From Duganella sp. (GTDB lineage: Bacteria > Pseudomonadota > Gammaproteobacteria > Burkholderiales > Burkholderiaceae_D): a DNA stretch of 64,000 nucleotides. The stretch lies in contig JAMFSU010000113.1 of the NCBI GenBank assembly GCA_026225475.1, forward strand, positions 1 to 64,000, written 5' to 3'. Numbering within the stretch: position 1 is the stretch's first letter; each line of letters starts with the position of its first letter. The notes beneath the pieces are model-generated. The model worked only from the letters and a program-made list of their open reading frames with translations, made no database searches and had not been told where the DNA came from. A program made the translations under genes and the position numbers. Positions 10,007-19,303 of this stretch are shown one piece after another.

Positions 10007-10995
10007 ATTGCCGCTCCGTTTTTATTGATGTTGCGCAATGCTGCGCCGCTCGCAGTCAGATAGGTCGGTGCTTGGGATTCCAGATGTTTGGGGTTGATGC
10101 CATCGGCCAGTTTGATTCCTGCGAATGGCGCGGCAAGGATGGCGTTGGTGCGGAATTGCCGCAGCAACATTGCACCGAGATCGATGACACAGGCATTGCT
10201 ACCGCTGACCACAATCTGGTCTAGTTGGGATGTGCCGGTCTGTGTCAGCACGGTGCGTAATAAATCTGCTACTGCTTGCGGCAATGGTGTTGCGATAGTG
10301 CCTTTTGGGACAACCAGCAGGCGACAACTCGTCTTGTCGCCGCGTAGGTGATCATTGACGAACAAGGAGCAGTGCACTGCCGCATCCTCGATGCGCAGCA
10401 TGGCAATGCGGTTGGGTCGCGACGTTGCGGGGACCGCAGCTTGCGCGTGCATCCAGCCGGCGTAGTCGGCATAGCAGGCAATATCGACTGCAATTGCTTC
10501 CAGCGCGAGTACTTCGACCATGGCTAATAGATCGTCCATGATTTCTTGTCGGACTGCTGCGACGAACAAGCTGGGTAGATCGCCAGGATGTGCTGGTGCC
10601 AACGCACAGAAGTCGATGCTCGCCTGCGTTAGCGGATAGGGCAGTATTTCAGCAGCATGGGCGCGTGCCAGCGCCTCCAACTGATCTTCTTCCTCGGTGG
10701 CTGTTTGTAGTGGCCTGAGCCCCATTACGGTCATCGCAGTGGGTAGGCTGATGACGATCCGGCGTGATTGAGCGCCGCTGGTTTCGCGCAAGGTGCGGAC
10801 TGTGTCGATGAGACGCTCCAGATCGTCAATTCCATCATCGGTGATGACGCCGGCCGGTAAGTGAGCGCTGGCGTAGCGTTCCAATTGCAGATGCGGTTGA
10901 CTGGAAAACTCCACCAGATGGATGTTGCTGCTGCTGATATCCAAACCTGCGATCATTGTCCGTTGGCGATTGAGCGGGGAAAACAGTTTGAACAA
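10003..10995 (-). CDS. pilM: Type IV pilus actin-like ATPase PilM
   Basis: Cytosolic actin-fold protein that binds the PilN tail and nucleates the inner-membrane pilus platform. The 330 residues show the family pattern: IAGLDISSSNIHLVE near residues 15-29 (phosphate 1-like loop), IVISLPTAMTVM near 85-96, and IVVSGSNACV in the C-terminal half. The start is read as TTG at 10995: FKLFSP fits the family N-terminus and GAGG lies at normal distance upstream, while no ATG is suitably placed. First gene of the pilMNOPQ-aroKB-dgt unit, divergent from the PBP1a gene. Confidence 0.93.
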   Translation of the reverse strand: MFKLFSPLNRQRTMIAGLDISSSNIHLVEFSSQPHLQLERYASAHLPAGVITDDGIDDLERLIDTVRTLRETSGAQSRRIVISLPTAMTVMGLRPLQTATEEEDQLEALARAHAAEILPYPLTQASIDFCALAPAHPGDLPSLFVAAVRQEIMDDLLAMVEVLALEAIAVDIACYADYAGWMHAQAAVPATSRPNRIAMLRIEDAAVHCSLFVNDHLRGDKTSCRLLVVPKGTIATPLPQAVADLLRTVLTQTGTSQLDQIVVSGSNACVIDLGAMLLRQFRTNAILAAPFAGIKLADGINPKHLESQAPTYLTASGAALRNINKNGAAI

Positions 10996-11307
10996 AAGAA
11001 GACCTCAAAACGCAATATGCGACTAGTTGCAAAAAGGAAATGTTATATCTCTCGCAATATTTGGTGTATCGTAGCAACACGACTTGTTTTGAATAAATGT
11101 TTCCTCAATTCGGACCGAATCAAGTTTCTATAATCGCGCTCCTCTACTGGTTTGTCTGCGTTTGGCTACTGTAGTTAAGGTGATATCGGGGCTCCTGTCC
11201 TTGCCCTGACGGTGTTGGAATCTGTGTAATTGGCGCATTGCTGATTTCTCGCGACATGCAAGTCGTTATAATGCTGAGATTGATTTCTTGAACCTAGCCT
11301 CACGAGC
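10996..11307. other. Divergent intergenic region between pilM and PBP1a
   Basis: These 312 bases hold no supported gene. They must contain promoters for the pil operon (minus) and the PBP1a gene (plus). TATAAT-like boxes occur at 11129-11134 and 11267-11272 on the plus strand, and a minus-strand TATAAC lies near 11041-11046. None has a convincing -35 partner at standard spacing. Confidence 0.5.
11267..11272 (+). promoter_or_regulatory. Candidate -10 box for the PBP1a gene
   Basis: A consensus TATAAT lies 35 bases before the PBP1a ATG. The matching -35 is poor (TTTCTC at 16-bp spacing), so the assignment rests on the -10 box and position alone. Confidence 0.35.
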
Positions 11308-13725
11308 ATGACCACCCCAGAAAATAGCGGCAAAGCACCGGTGCCTCCAAGCGCACCAAAATCCGCCTCAGTGCCCTCATCTGCCGCTGCAACCGCTGCA
11401 ACCAAACGGCTGCACCCGCTTCTCCGGATTTTGCTGGCGAGTGTCGGTACCGTTTTGGCCCTGGTGCTGATGGGCGCACTGGTACTCGGTTTTGTGGTGA
11501 CGCTGGCCTATCCCAAACTGCCCGATCTCGATTCGCTGACCGACTATCGCCCCAAGATACCGCTGCGGGTGTTCTCTGCCGATGGCGTGCTGATTGGGGA
11601 GTTCGGCGAAGAGCGGCGCAATCTGGTGCATTTCAAGGACATCCCCGAGCTGATGAAAAAGGCGGTTCTGGCGATTGAAGATGACCGTTTCTATGAACAT
11701 GGTGGGGTTGACTACCAAGGCATCGTGCGCGCCACGTTTGCCAATCTCTCGGGTGGTAGCGGTGGCGCCAGTACCATTACGCAACAAGTGGCGCGTAATT
11801 TTTTCCTGACCAGCAATGAGCCAACCTTTTTGCAAAAAGCGTCGCGCAAATTTCTCTATGAAATTCCGTTGGCCTGGAAGATAGAGCGCAACCTGACCAA
11901 GGATCAGATTCTTGAGGTGTACATGAATCAGATCTATCTCGGGCAGCGCGCTTACGGTTTTGCTTCCGCGGCACAAATCTATTTTGGCAAGCAACTCAAG
12001 GAGTTGACGATTGCCGAAGCAGCCATGCTGGCCGGACTGCCGAAGGCACCGTCGGCTTACAACCCTGTGGTCAATCCGAAGCGTGCCCATGCACGCCAGC
12101 AATACATCCTGTTGCGCATGCGCCAACTTGGCTACATCACGGACCAGCAATATCAGGTCGCTAAGGATGAGCAGTTGAAGATCAAGACCGATAGCTCGGC
12201 CTTTGGTGTACATGCCGAATATGTGTCGGAAATGGCGCGCCAACTGGTCTACGCGCAGTTCAAGGACGACACTTATACGCGTGGCCTGAATGTCTTCACC
12301 ACCATCACCAAGGCCGATCAAGATGCAGCTTATCTGGCGCTGCGTCGCGGCATCATCGATTATGAACGCCGCCACGGCTATCGCGGGCCGGAAGGCTATA
12401 TGGAGATTCCGACCACCTCCAAGGAAGAGGCCGACGACGCGATTGAATCCGAACTGGCAGATCATCCCGATAGCGATGACTTGATCGCCGCCGTGGTGCT
12501 GGAAGCGACTACCAAGGAAATTACGGCGGTGCTGGCCACCGGCGATGAAATCAAGGTATCCGGCGCGGGTCTGGGTTTTGCCGGTAATTTGTTGAGCGAC
12601 AAGGCGCCACCCCAAAAACGTGTCAAGCGTGGCGCCATCATTCGGGTGTTTCAGGATGGCAAAAACTGGATCGTGACACAGATGCCGGAAGTGGAATCGG
12701 CCTTTATCTCACTCAATCCCAATGACGGCAGCATTCGTTCGCTGGTAGGTGGTTTTGACTTCAACCGGAACAAGTTCAATCACGTGATCCAAGCTTGGCG
12801 TCAACCGGGGTCGTCGTTCAAGCCGTTCATTTATTCGTCATCGCTAGAAAAAGGTTTGTCGCCGGCGACCATCATCAATGATGCACCAATGACCTTCACC
12901 CAGACCGGCGGTCAGGTGTGGCAGCCGAAGAATTACGGCGGCAAGTTCGAGGGCCCGATTTCGATGCGGCGTGCCTTGCAGAAGTCGATCAATCTGGTGT
13001 CGATTCGCATTCTGGAGCGTGTCGGTGTCAAATATGCGCAGGAATACATTACCCGTTTCGGCTTTGATGCCGACAAGAACCCACCTTACCTGACGTTGGC
13101 GTTGGGTGCCGGCGCAGTCACGCCACTGCAGATGGTTGGTGCGTATTCGGTGTTTGCCAATGGTGGCTACAAGATCAATCCGTATCTGATTTCGAAGATC
13201 ACGGACAACAACGGCAAAGTTTTGTCTGAAGCACAACCGGCCAAGGCTGGAGATGAAAGTAACCGGGTGATCGACCCACGCAACGCTTTCATCATGGATA
13301 GCATGTTGCGTGACGTTGTGCGGCATGGCACGGCGGTCAAGGCTTTGTCGCTCAAGCGTACTGACCTGGCCGGCAAGACCGGTACTACCAACGATTCGCT
13401 GGATGCCTGGTTTGCCGGTTATCAACCGAATCTGGTCGGCATCGCCTGGATGGGCTACGATCAGCCCAAGAGTTTGGGGGACCGCGAAACCGGTGGTGGT
13501 CTGGCCTTGCCTATCTGGATCAACTACATGCAAAAGGCATTGAAGGATGCGCCGATGGTTGATCGTGTAGTGCCGGGTGGTTTGATTGAGTCCAATGGCG
13601 AGTATTACTACACTGAGTATCCGCCGAATGGTAGCGTGCACGATCTTGGCATGGGCGATCAAGGTGCGCTGGCGTCGCCGGAAGAAGAAAAGGCTAAGAA
13701 CCAAATGAAGAATGAATTGTTCTGA
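11308..13725 (+). CDS. mrcA: Penicillin-binding protein 1A (bifunctional peptidoglycan synthase)
   Basis: Class A PBP that polymerises lipid II and cross-links peptidoglycan in the periplasm. The 805 residues contain an Ala/Pro-rich cytoplasmic tail, a transmembrane helix near 36-62, a GT51 glycosyltransferase domain with catalytic Glu124 (EDDRFYEHGG) and GASTITQQ, an inserted OB-like region, and a transpeptidase domain with Ser502-x-x-Lys505 (SSFK), Ser560-x-Asn562 and KTGT at 690-693. All catalytic motifs are intact. It is divergent from pilM, as often in beta- and gammaproteobacteria, and is followed by its own terminator. Confidence 0.97.
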   Translation: MTTPENSGKAPVPPSAPKSASVPSSAAATAATKRLHPLLRILLASVGTVLALVLMGALVLGFVVTLAYPKLPDLDSLTDYRPKIPLRVFSADGVLIGEFGEERRNLVHFKDIPELMKKAVLAIEDDRFYEHGGVDYQGIVRATFANLSGGSGGASTITQQVARNFFLTSNEPTFLQKASRKFLYEIPLAWKIERNLTKDQILEVYMNQIYLGQRAYGFASAAQIYFGKQLKELTIAEAAMLAGLPKAPSAYNPVVNPKRAHARQQYILLRMRQLGYITDQQYQVAKDEQLKIKTDSSAFGVHAEYVSEMARQLVYAQFKDDTYTRGLNVFTTITKADQDAAYLALRRGIIDYERRHGYRGPEGYMEIPTTSKEEADDAIESELADHPDSDDLIAAVVLEATTKEITAVLATGDEIKVSGAGLGFAGNLLSDKAPPQKRVKRGAIIRVFQDGKNWIVTQMPEVESAFISLNPNDGSIRSLVGGFDFNRNKFNHVIQAWRQPGSSFKPFIYSSSLEKGLSPATIINDAPMTFTQTGGQVWQPKNYGGKFEGPISMRRALQKSINLVSIRILERVGVKYAQEYITRFGFDADKNPPYLTLALGAGAVTPLQMVGAYSVFANGGYKINPYLISKITDNNGKVLSEAQPAKAGDESNRVIDPRNAFIMDSMLRDVVRHGTAVKALSLKRTDLAGKTGTTNDSLDAWFAGYQPNLVGIAWMGYDQPKSLGDRETGGGLALPIWINYMQKALKDAPMVDRVVPGGLIESNGEYYYTEYPPNGSVHDLGMGDQGALASPEEEKAKNQMKNELF

Positions 13726-13760
13726 CGCTGGCTAAGCTACGTTTCTCAATGGATTGGGCG

Positions 13761-13791
13761 AAAAAATGGCAGAGAATTCTGCCATTTTTTT
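13761..13791. terminator. Bidirectional terminator between PBP1a gene and queC
   Basis: AAAAAATGGCAGA (13761-13773), a four-base loop GAAT, and TCTGCCATTTTTT (13778-13790) form a 13-bp stem with A and T runs. It serves the two convergent genes. Confidence 0.85.
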
Positions 13792-13815
13792 CAACTAATC
13801 ACCGCACCATCTGCA

Positions 13816-14535
13816 TCAAGCAGCGTCGATGAATTGCCGGTAACCGCGCGCGCGCAGATCACATGCCGGGCAGGTGCCACAGCCATAACCCCAATCATGC
13901 AGGGCGCCGCGTTGGCCTAGATAGCAGGTATGTGTATCGGCGCGGATCACATCAACCAATTGCTGGCCGCCCAGTTGCTGCGCCAGTCGCCAGGTTGCAG
14001 CCTTGTCGATCCACATCAATGGTGTTTCGACTTTGAGATTGGTTGCCATGCCGAGATTGAGCGCTACCTGCAAGGCCTTCATCGTATCGTCCCGGCAATC
14101 GGGATAGCCGGAGAAATCGGTTTCGCACATGCCTCCGATCAGTACATCGAGGCCACGCCGATAGGCAACCGTTGCAGCCACCGTCATGAACAGTAAATTG
14201 CGGCCGGGAACGAAGGTATTGGGCAGGCCATTTTCCTGCATGGAAATGGCGACATCGCGTGTGAGCGCGGTATCCGAGATCTTGCTGATCAATGACAAAT
14301 CGACCATGTGGTCTTCGCCGAGCTTGTTGTGCCAGTCGGCTGAAAAACCGCGTATTTTTTGCAGTAGCGTCGGACGCACTTCCAACTCGATGGCATGACG
14401 CTGGCCGTAGTCGAAGCCAATGGTTTCAACTTTCTCGTAGCGCGACAATGCCCAGGCCAGGCAAGTGGTCGAGTCCTGTCCACCACTGAACAGGACCAGT
14501 GCGCGTTGAGGCAGTGAAGGGTGGGGAGATGCCAT
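13816..14535 (-). CDS. queC: 7-cyano-7-deazaguanine (preQ0) synthase
   Basis: Converts 7-carboxy-7-deazaguanine to preQ0 with ATP and ammonia, on the path to queuosine in tRNA. The 239 residues carry the PP-loop SGGQDS at 17-22 and a C-terminal zinc site made by Cys204, Cys219, Cys222 and Cys225 (CGTCPAC). The ATG at 14535 is preceded by GGAA at good distance. No other queuosine gene (queD, queE, queF) lies in the window. It is 3' of the DUF3108 pair on the same strand and could be cotranscribed with it or independent. Confidence 0.96.
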   Translation of the reverse strand: MASPHPSLPQRALVLFSGGQDSTTCLAWALSRYEKVETIGFDYGQRHAIELEVRPTLLQKIRGFSADWHNKLGEDHMVDLSLISKISDTALTRDVAISMQENGLPNTFVPGRNLLFMTVAATVAYRRGLDVLIGGMCETDFSGYPDCRDDTMKALQVALNLGMATNLKVETPLMWIDKAATWRLAQQLGGQQLVDVIRADTHTCYLGQRGALHDWGYGCGTCPACDLRARGYRQFIDAA

Positions 14536-14574
14536 GTCAATGTTCCGTATTTTTTTCGAGCGATGTTATTTGGC

Positions 14575-15381
14575 TTACTTGTTCACGCTGGTGAGGGTTT
14601 GCTCGATAAAATCCCCATCTGGTTCGGTGAAGCGCAAGCGCACCGGATACCAGTCTGACGATGGCGCCAGCCAGATGTCAAGTTTTTGGCCTTTATTGTC
14701 CGGTGGTGGCGCACGGAACAGATGCACGGCGTTGACTTCACCTTTCTTGGTTTTGATCTTCTCGCGGCCAATGACCTTGAAACTCCACTGTTCTGCGTCG
14801 CGTGGGCCAGCCACGAAGAACAGCCATTCCGAATTGGGTGTGAACTTGTCGGCATTGCCGCGTGCGACCGCAATCAGTTGCCAGATGATGCTGGTGCGAT
14901 CCTGTTCGCCGCCCTTGAGTGGGAAGCTCGCATCCGATTGTGTGAACGTGATGGTATTGGTGTCACGGTTGAAGGTGGTAGTGGTCGGTTCACGGCGGAA
15001 GCGTTTGTCGACGAAGGTGGTCGGCGCTAGGCCAAAGCTGTCGATGCTGCCTGCGCTGCTGGCTTCCAGAATTTTTCCAACCAGCATGGCGCGTGTTTCG
15101 GCGCTGACACTGTATTGGTTGTTGCTGCTGTTCCACTTGACCACGGATTCGCCGTTGACTTGCAAGCCGCTTTGTTGCGCTTCGATGCTGTAGCGCAATT
15201 CGGCTGATGGTGGCAGGTTGACTTTGCGTTTGATTACGGGATGTTGCTCCGGATCGGCTGCCTGCGCGCCGCTGGCGAGCATGAACATGGCGCCGGTCAG
15301 TAGCGCTGCACGCAATGAACTCCTTAGCCAATAACGCTTGGGCGAACGGGGAAAAGAATGGCGGAGAGAGGAAGTGAGCAT
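14575..15381 (-). CDS. DUF3108 family periplasmic protein
   Basis: A 268-residue protein with an N-terminal signal peptide (basic region to about residue 24, hydrophobic core, then AQA before ADPEQ near residue 41), so likely periplasmic. The remainder is a beta-rich DUF3108 domain, including GGEQDRTSIIWQL, LFFVAGPRDAEQW, LDIWLAPSSDWYPVRLRFTE. Function is unknown. It is clearly paralogous to the next gene upstream, which shares these same blocks (GGEQDRASLIWQL, LDIWLAASQQWYPVRLRFTE). The two genes lie in tandem, 140 bases apart, which suggests duplication and related envelope roles. Confidence 0.85.
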   Translation of the reverse strand: MLTSSLRHSFPRSPKRYWLRSSLRAALLTGAMFMLASGAQAADPEQHPVIKRKVNLPPSAELRYSIEAQQSGLQVNGESVVKWNSSNNQYSVSAETRAMLVGKILEASSAGSIDSFGLAPTTFVDKRFRREPTTTTFNRDTNTITFTQSDASFPLKGGEQDRTSIIWQLIAVARGNADKFTPNSEWLFFVAGPRDAEQWSFKVIGREKIKTKKGEVNAVHLFRAPPPDNKGQKLDIWLAPSSDWYPVRLRFTEPDGDFIEQTLTSVNK

Positions 15382-15521
15382 GTGAATTCGCTTGAAAAAT
15401 CGGCAACGGCTGACGCGGCACGGCCATCATGGCATGCCGGGGATATTACCTCAGGTTATTTAGGGCAAGGCATCAATGATGTCGTCATTGCAACGCCATT
15501 GCCTTGCCAGTACCCTATAGT

Positions 15522-16625
15522 TTATAGAGTTTTGAGATTGGACAACGACATCTCCAAATAATCACCATTGGTTTCAGTAAATCGCAGACGCACCGGATAC
15601 CATTGCTGGCTTGCTGCCAGCCAGATGTCGAGCCGCTGTTCATACGAGCCGGGGCGCGGCTGGCGCACCACATGCCAGGCTTGCACGTGACCAGATAATA
15701 GGCGGATATCTTCCCGGTCAACTACTTGCATGCGCCAGACCTCGCCATCGCGTACGCCGGCAACGAACAGATCAATGACCTTGCCGGCGGCAAACTTTTC
15801 ACTATCACCGCGACCGATTGCCGCCAGTTGCCAGATCAGGCTAGCGCGGTCCTGCTCACCACCGACGCGCGGGTAAGTCGCGGTCGAGGCGGAAAAACTG
15901 ACCAGATTGCGTTCCCGATCGAAATGGGTATTGCTGGATGCTCGGTTGCGTTTCTTTTCGGTATAGAGCTCCGGAGCGATGCCGAACTCATTGATGTCGC
16001 CGCTGCTGGTAAATGTCAGGAAGGTCACTTTGGCGAAGAAGCGGGCATAAACCTCGCCATCGATGGTGTAGTGCATGCCATCGGTTTTCCAGGTAAGCGT
16101 GCTGCTGCCAAACCAGTCCAGATTATCGGAAAACGCATGTACGTCGAAACTCAGTGCAGCCGATGGCGGCAGATCGATTTGATAGTGCGTGCCGCCATTG
16201 TCATCAGCAACGGGTTTGTCAGCGGCGAGCGGTTTGGTCTGGGGCGCAGTTTGCGGTTCTGGAACCATTACTGGCGCGGGTGCCGAGTCCATTGACGGAG
16301 TCTCGCTGGCGATAACGCTCGTCGTCGTTGGTGCTGCGGTGACGGTAGTCTCTGGTTGCGGCGGCACTGGGTGCGGCTTTCTCACCTTTGGTTTGGGTTT
16401 GGGCTTGGCCGCCGTTGGTAGTGACACTGGTTGTTGCGGCAGCGGCAGCGGACGGAGGGTGACGCTGATCGTAGATTGTGCTGCTTGATCTGAAGTGCTG
16501 TGGTCGAAATAGGTGCGTCCCCAGTGAATCACTAGCAGATGCAGCAAGGCCGTGAGCAGCAGTATCAATAGCACTGGCGCCAGCAGGCGACGTCGTGGTG
16601 GCAGGGAATCCTTGGCATCTGTCAT
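15522..16625 (-). CDS. Membrane-anchored DUF3108 protein with TonB-like proline-rich linker
   Basis: A 367-residue protein with a basic N-terminus, one transmembrane helix (about residues 14-34) and no obvious signal cleavage site. A Pro/Lys/Thr-rich stretch follows (about 58-135, including KPKPKPKVRKPHPVPPQPE), resembling the periplasmic linker of TonB proteins. A C-terminal DUF3108 domain spans about 150-365. The start is placed at the ATG at 16625 because the membrane segment follows at once; the frame is open 24 codons further. Function is unknown. I infer that the linker lets an inner-membrane-anchored domain reach through the periplasm; it is not a TonB, as the TonB C-terminal domain is absent. 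Confidence 0.8.
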   Translation of the reverse strand: MTDAKDSLPPRRRLLAPVLLILLLTALLHLLVIHWGRTYFDHSTSDQAAQSTISVTLRPLPLPQQPVSLPTAAKPKPKPKVRKPHPVPPQPETTVTAAPTTTSVIASETPSMDSAPAPVMVPEPQTAPQTKPLAADKPVADDNGGTHYQIDLPPSAALSFDVHAFSDNLDWFGSSTLTWKTDGMHYTIDGEVYARFFAKVTFLTFTSSGDINEFGIAPELYTEKKRNRASSNTHFDRERNLVSFSASTATYPRVGGEQDRASLIWQLAAIGRGDSEKFAAGKVIDLFVAGVRDGEVWRMQVVDREDIRLLSGHVQAWHVVRQPRPGSYEQRLDIWLAASQQWYPVRLRFTETNGDYLEMSLSNLKTL

Positions 16626-16833
16626 GGCGTAAGTGTAGCGCGAGGAATGCCTGCAAGATGCAAAGGCGATGAGGAATCGTCCTCCGGCGTGCTGCAATTC
16701 ATGACCGATGCCATTTTTCTGGGGGCGCTACAGTTGCGCACGCTAGCGAAGCAGCGCATCATCAAGCCTGGAAGCAACATGACAAGCACCAGGCACAGCC
16801 TGATACCAATACTCATACTAAAAGGGAGACCTA

Positions 16834-17607
16834 ATGCTGAACCACGAGAACATGCCAGGCGCAGGATCGCTGACCGAGACCCTGGAATTTATGCGCAAAA
16901 TGTGGGGCGGCATGGGAGCGCCGGCGATGGGTATTCCATCCCTGTCGGTTGACGAGATCAACAAGAAAATCGCCGACTTGAAAACCGTGGCGTCCTGGCT
17001 GGAACTGAATATGAACATGTTGCGCGCCACCATACAGACGATGGAAGTGCAAAGTGCCACCTTGTCGACCTTGCAAGCCATGGGCGCCATCCTGGCGCCG
17101 CAACCGGGGCAGGAAAAAAAGGCTGCGGCACCTGCCGCGGCGCCGTTCGATTTTTTCAAATGGCCTGAACAGGTCGGTAAACCGGCCTCCGCTCTGGAAT
17201 CAGAGCCGCAAGCAGATGATGCTGCCGCAGCGCTACCTGAGGATGTGATCGCAAACGCTGCGCCCGCTGATGATGCATCGTCCGCGGCTGCGCCGGAAAC
17301 CGGCAAAGCGACGACAACGCCTGATTATCAGGCCGCAATGGCGAACCCGAACGCCTGGTGGAACTTGTTGCAGGAGCAATTCCAGCAAGCAGTTGGCAGT
17401 GTACTGGCAGAGCAAGAGTCTGCACCGAAAAAAGCGCCCCCCGCAACTGCCAAAACGGCGAAGGCATCGGCCTCGGTAGTCAAAACACCTGCGCCGAAAA
17501 AAACAACAAAAGCCAAGGTCACGGCCAAAGCGGGCACACGCGCCAAATCGACTGCTGTACAATCACGCCCATCTAAGTCAGTCTCCCGTAAGCCTAAATC
17601 TCCTTGA
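16834..17607 (+). CDS. phaM: PhaM-type polyhydroxyalkanoate granule regulatory protein
   Basis: PhaM proteins bind and activate PHA synthase and tether PHA granules to the nucleoid. The 257-residue product has the family N-terminal region: FMRKMWGG, then a helical segment LSVDEINKKIADLKTVASWL and ELNMNMLRATIQTMEVQ (about residues 33-75). A long Ala/Pro/Glu-rich centre follows. The C-terminal 60 residues are rich in Lys, Ala, Pro and Thr, like histone H1 tails, fitting the DNA-binding role. No PHA synthase or phasin gene is in the window. ATG at 16834 is preceded by GGGAGA. Assigned from remembered family features; moderately sure. Confidence 0.8.
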   Translation: MLNHENMPGAGSLTETLEFMRKMWGGMGAPAMGIPSLSVDEINKKIADLKTVASWLELNMNMLRATIQTMEVQSATLSTLQAMGAILAPQPGQEKKAAAPAAAPFDFFKWPEQVGKPASALESEPQADDAAAALPEDVIANAAPADDASSAAAPETGKATTTPDYQAAMANPNAWWNLLQEQFQQAVGSVLAEQESAPKKAPPATAKTAKASASVVKTPAPKKTTKAKVTAKAGTRAKSTAVQSRPSKSVSRKPKSP

Positions 17608-17755
17608 TCGACATAAAAAAATCACATCGCAACAACAACGCTTCGAATTGCACGCGTTGCCGTGTCTTGTCATCAAGCTGAAACGTAGCCGTTTTACTAT
17701 GGGGCGGGGGAAATTCTTGGTAAAATCAATAAGTTAATTCATAGGCAAGGTCACA

Positions 17756-18613
17756 ATGCTGTACCCAGAACTGTTTAAATCGCTAGAGCAAGTCCGCTGG
17801 AATATGGATAAAGATATTCCTTGGGATAAGTTCGATGCTTCGATGCTTTCCGACGAGCAAGCGCAAACCATTCGCATGAATGCCATTACCGAATGGTCGG
17901 CACTGCCAGCGACGGAGATGTTCCTGCGCGACAATCGTGGCGACAGCGATTTTTCGGCATTCATGTCGGTGTGGTTCTTCGAAGAGCAAAAACACTCTCT
18001 GGTGTTGATGGAATACCTGCGCCGCTTCAAACCGGAATTCGCGCCGACGGAAGAAGAGCTGCACAATGTGCGCTTTGAATTCGATCCAGCGCCACCGCTG
18101 GAAACCTTGATGATGCACTTCTGCGGCGAAATCCGCCTGAATCACTGGTATCGCTGTGCCTCCGACTGGCATACCGAACCTGTTATCAAGCAAATCTACA
18201 AGATCATCAGCCAGGATGAAGCCCGCCATGGCGGCGCTTATCTGCGCTACATGAAAAAAGCGTTGGTCGAAGTGGGCGATACCGCTCGTGCCGCCTTCGC
18301 CAAGATCGGTGTGTTGATGGCATCGGCGCGTCGTACCGAAAAGCCGCTGCATCCGACCAATCTGCACGTCAATCAGGCACTGTTCCCGAACGACACTGTG
18401 CAAAGCCGTTTGCCCGACCCGGAATGGCTGGAGCATTGGCTCGATACGCAAATCAAGTTCGATAGTGAGTGGGAAAAGAAGGTCGTTGACCGTATCCTGC
18501 ATAACATGTCGTTGTTGTTTGAGCGCACATTCGAAACTGTCCAAGAGTTGAATCGTTATCGCAAAGAAGTCGTGTCGCGGATGGCGCCCTCGGGCTCACC
18601 TGCTGCCGCCTGA
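17756..18613 (+). CDS. Ferritin-like di-iron protein related to acyl-ACP desaturases
   Basis: A 285-residue helical protein with the di-iron signature of the ferritin-like superfamily: Glu54, Glu77-x-x-His80 (EEQKH), Glu125 and Glu155-x-x-His158 (DEARH). This spacing resembles soluble acyl-ACP desaturases more than iron-storage ferritins. No signal peptide is present, so it is cytosolic. Substrate is unknown; an oxygenase, desaturase-like or peroxide-handling role are all possible. ATG at 17756 follows AAGG. It is followed by a terminator, so it appears monocistronic. Confidence 0.75.
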   Translation: MLYPELFKSLEQVRWNMDKDIPWDKFDASMLSDEQAQTIRMNAITEWSALPATEMFLRDNRGDSDFSAFMSVWFFEEQKHSLVLMEYLRRFKPEFAPTEEELHNVRFEFDPAPPLETLMMHFCGEIRLNHWYRCASDWHTEPVIKQIYKIISQDEARHGGAYLRYMKKALVEVGDTARAAFAKIGVLMASARRTEKPLHPTNLHVNQALFPNDTVQSRLPDPEWLEHWLDTQIKFDSEWEKKVVDRILHNMSLLFERTFETVQELNRYRKEVVSRMAPSGSPAAA

Positions 18614-18673
18614 TTCAGCGCGGTCGGTGCCTGCACTGCCGTGAGCTTGTTGAGGTAGTCGAACTGCTGAAGA

Positions 18674-18703
18674 AAAAAGCCGCACACAGATGTGCGGCTT
18701 TTT
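18674..18703 (+). terminator. Intrinsic terminator after the ferritin-like gene
   Basis: AAAAAGCCGCACA (18674-18686), loop CAGA, TGTGCGGCTTTTT (18691-18703): a 13-bp stem ending in a T run, 60 bases after the stop and before hldC. Confidence 0.85.
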
Positions 18704-18735
18704 ACATGGAAAAACGTTTTTGTTGAAGTGGACCT

Positions 18736-19209
18736 ATGACTGATTTTGAAAACAAAGTATGCAGCCGCGCTGAACTCAAGGCGCGCATTGCCGCCCTGCC
18801 GCAGCCGGTAGTGTTGACTAATGGCGTCTTCGACATCCTGCATCGCGGCCATGTGACGTATCTTGCACAGGCACGCGCGCAAGGCGCTTCGCTGGTGGTG
18901 GCGGCCAATACGGATGCTTCGGTCAAGCGTCTGGGCAAGGGTGATGACCGGCCGATCAATACCTGTGAAGACAGAATGGCGGTACTGGCAGCTTTGGAGT
19001 CAGTCTCGTTGGTGGTGCCGTTTGATGAAGACACGGCACTCGAAGTGGTGCAGGAAGCGCGCCCGCAGATTTACGTCAAGGGTGGCGATTACGACATGAC
19101 CGCCATTCCAGAGGGCCAGGCCGTGGCTGCCTATGGTGGCAAGGCCGTGGCAATTGCGTTTGAACATGATCGCTCGACCAGCAAGTTGCTGGCAAAAGTC
19201 CGGCGCTAA
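18736..19209 (+). CDS. hldC: D-glycero-beta-D-manno-heptose 1-phosphate adenylyltransferase
   Basis: Transfers AMP from ATP to heptose 1-phosphate to make ADP-heptose for the lipopolysaccharide inner core. The 157 residues form a single cytidylyltransferase-like domain: VLTNGVFDILHRGHV at 26-40 with the HxGH motif at 36-39, and the DRSTSKLL end near 145-152. It corresponds to the C-terminal half of the E. coli bifunctional HldE, so a separate kinase (hldA/rfaE1) is expected elsewhere, since none is in the window. ATG at 18736. The gene is also called rfaE2. Confidence 0.92.
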   Translation: MTDFENKVCSRAELKARIAALPQPVVLTNGVFDILHRGHVTYLAQARAQGASLVVAANTDASVKRLGKGDDRPINTCEDRMAVLAALESVSLVVPFDEDTALEVVQEARPQIYVKGGDYDMTAIPEGQAVAAYGGKAVAIAFEHDRSTSKLLAKVRR

Positions 19210-19303
19210 GACCGGTTTTCAATTACCACTTTCATGCAATTTGTCGAGACGGCGCAGGCATTTTCAGTTGCAGCTATCTGACCGTCCTTTTCTGCAGAAC
19301 GGG

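Noticed and set aside
15522..16625. TonB protein
   Set aside because: It has a TonB-like anchor and Pro/Lys linker, but the C-terminus is DUF3108 and not the TonB domain, and no exbB or exbD gene is adjacent.
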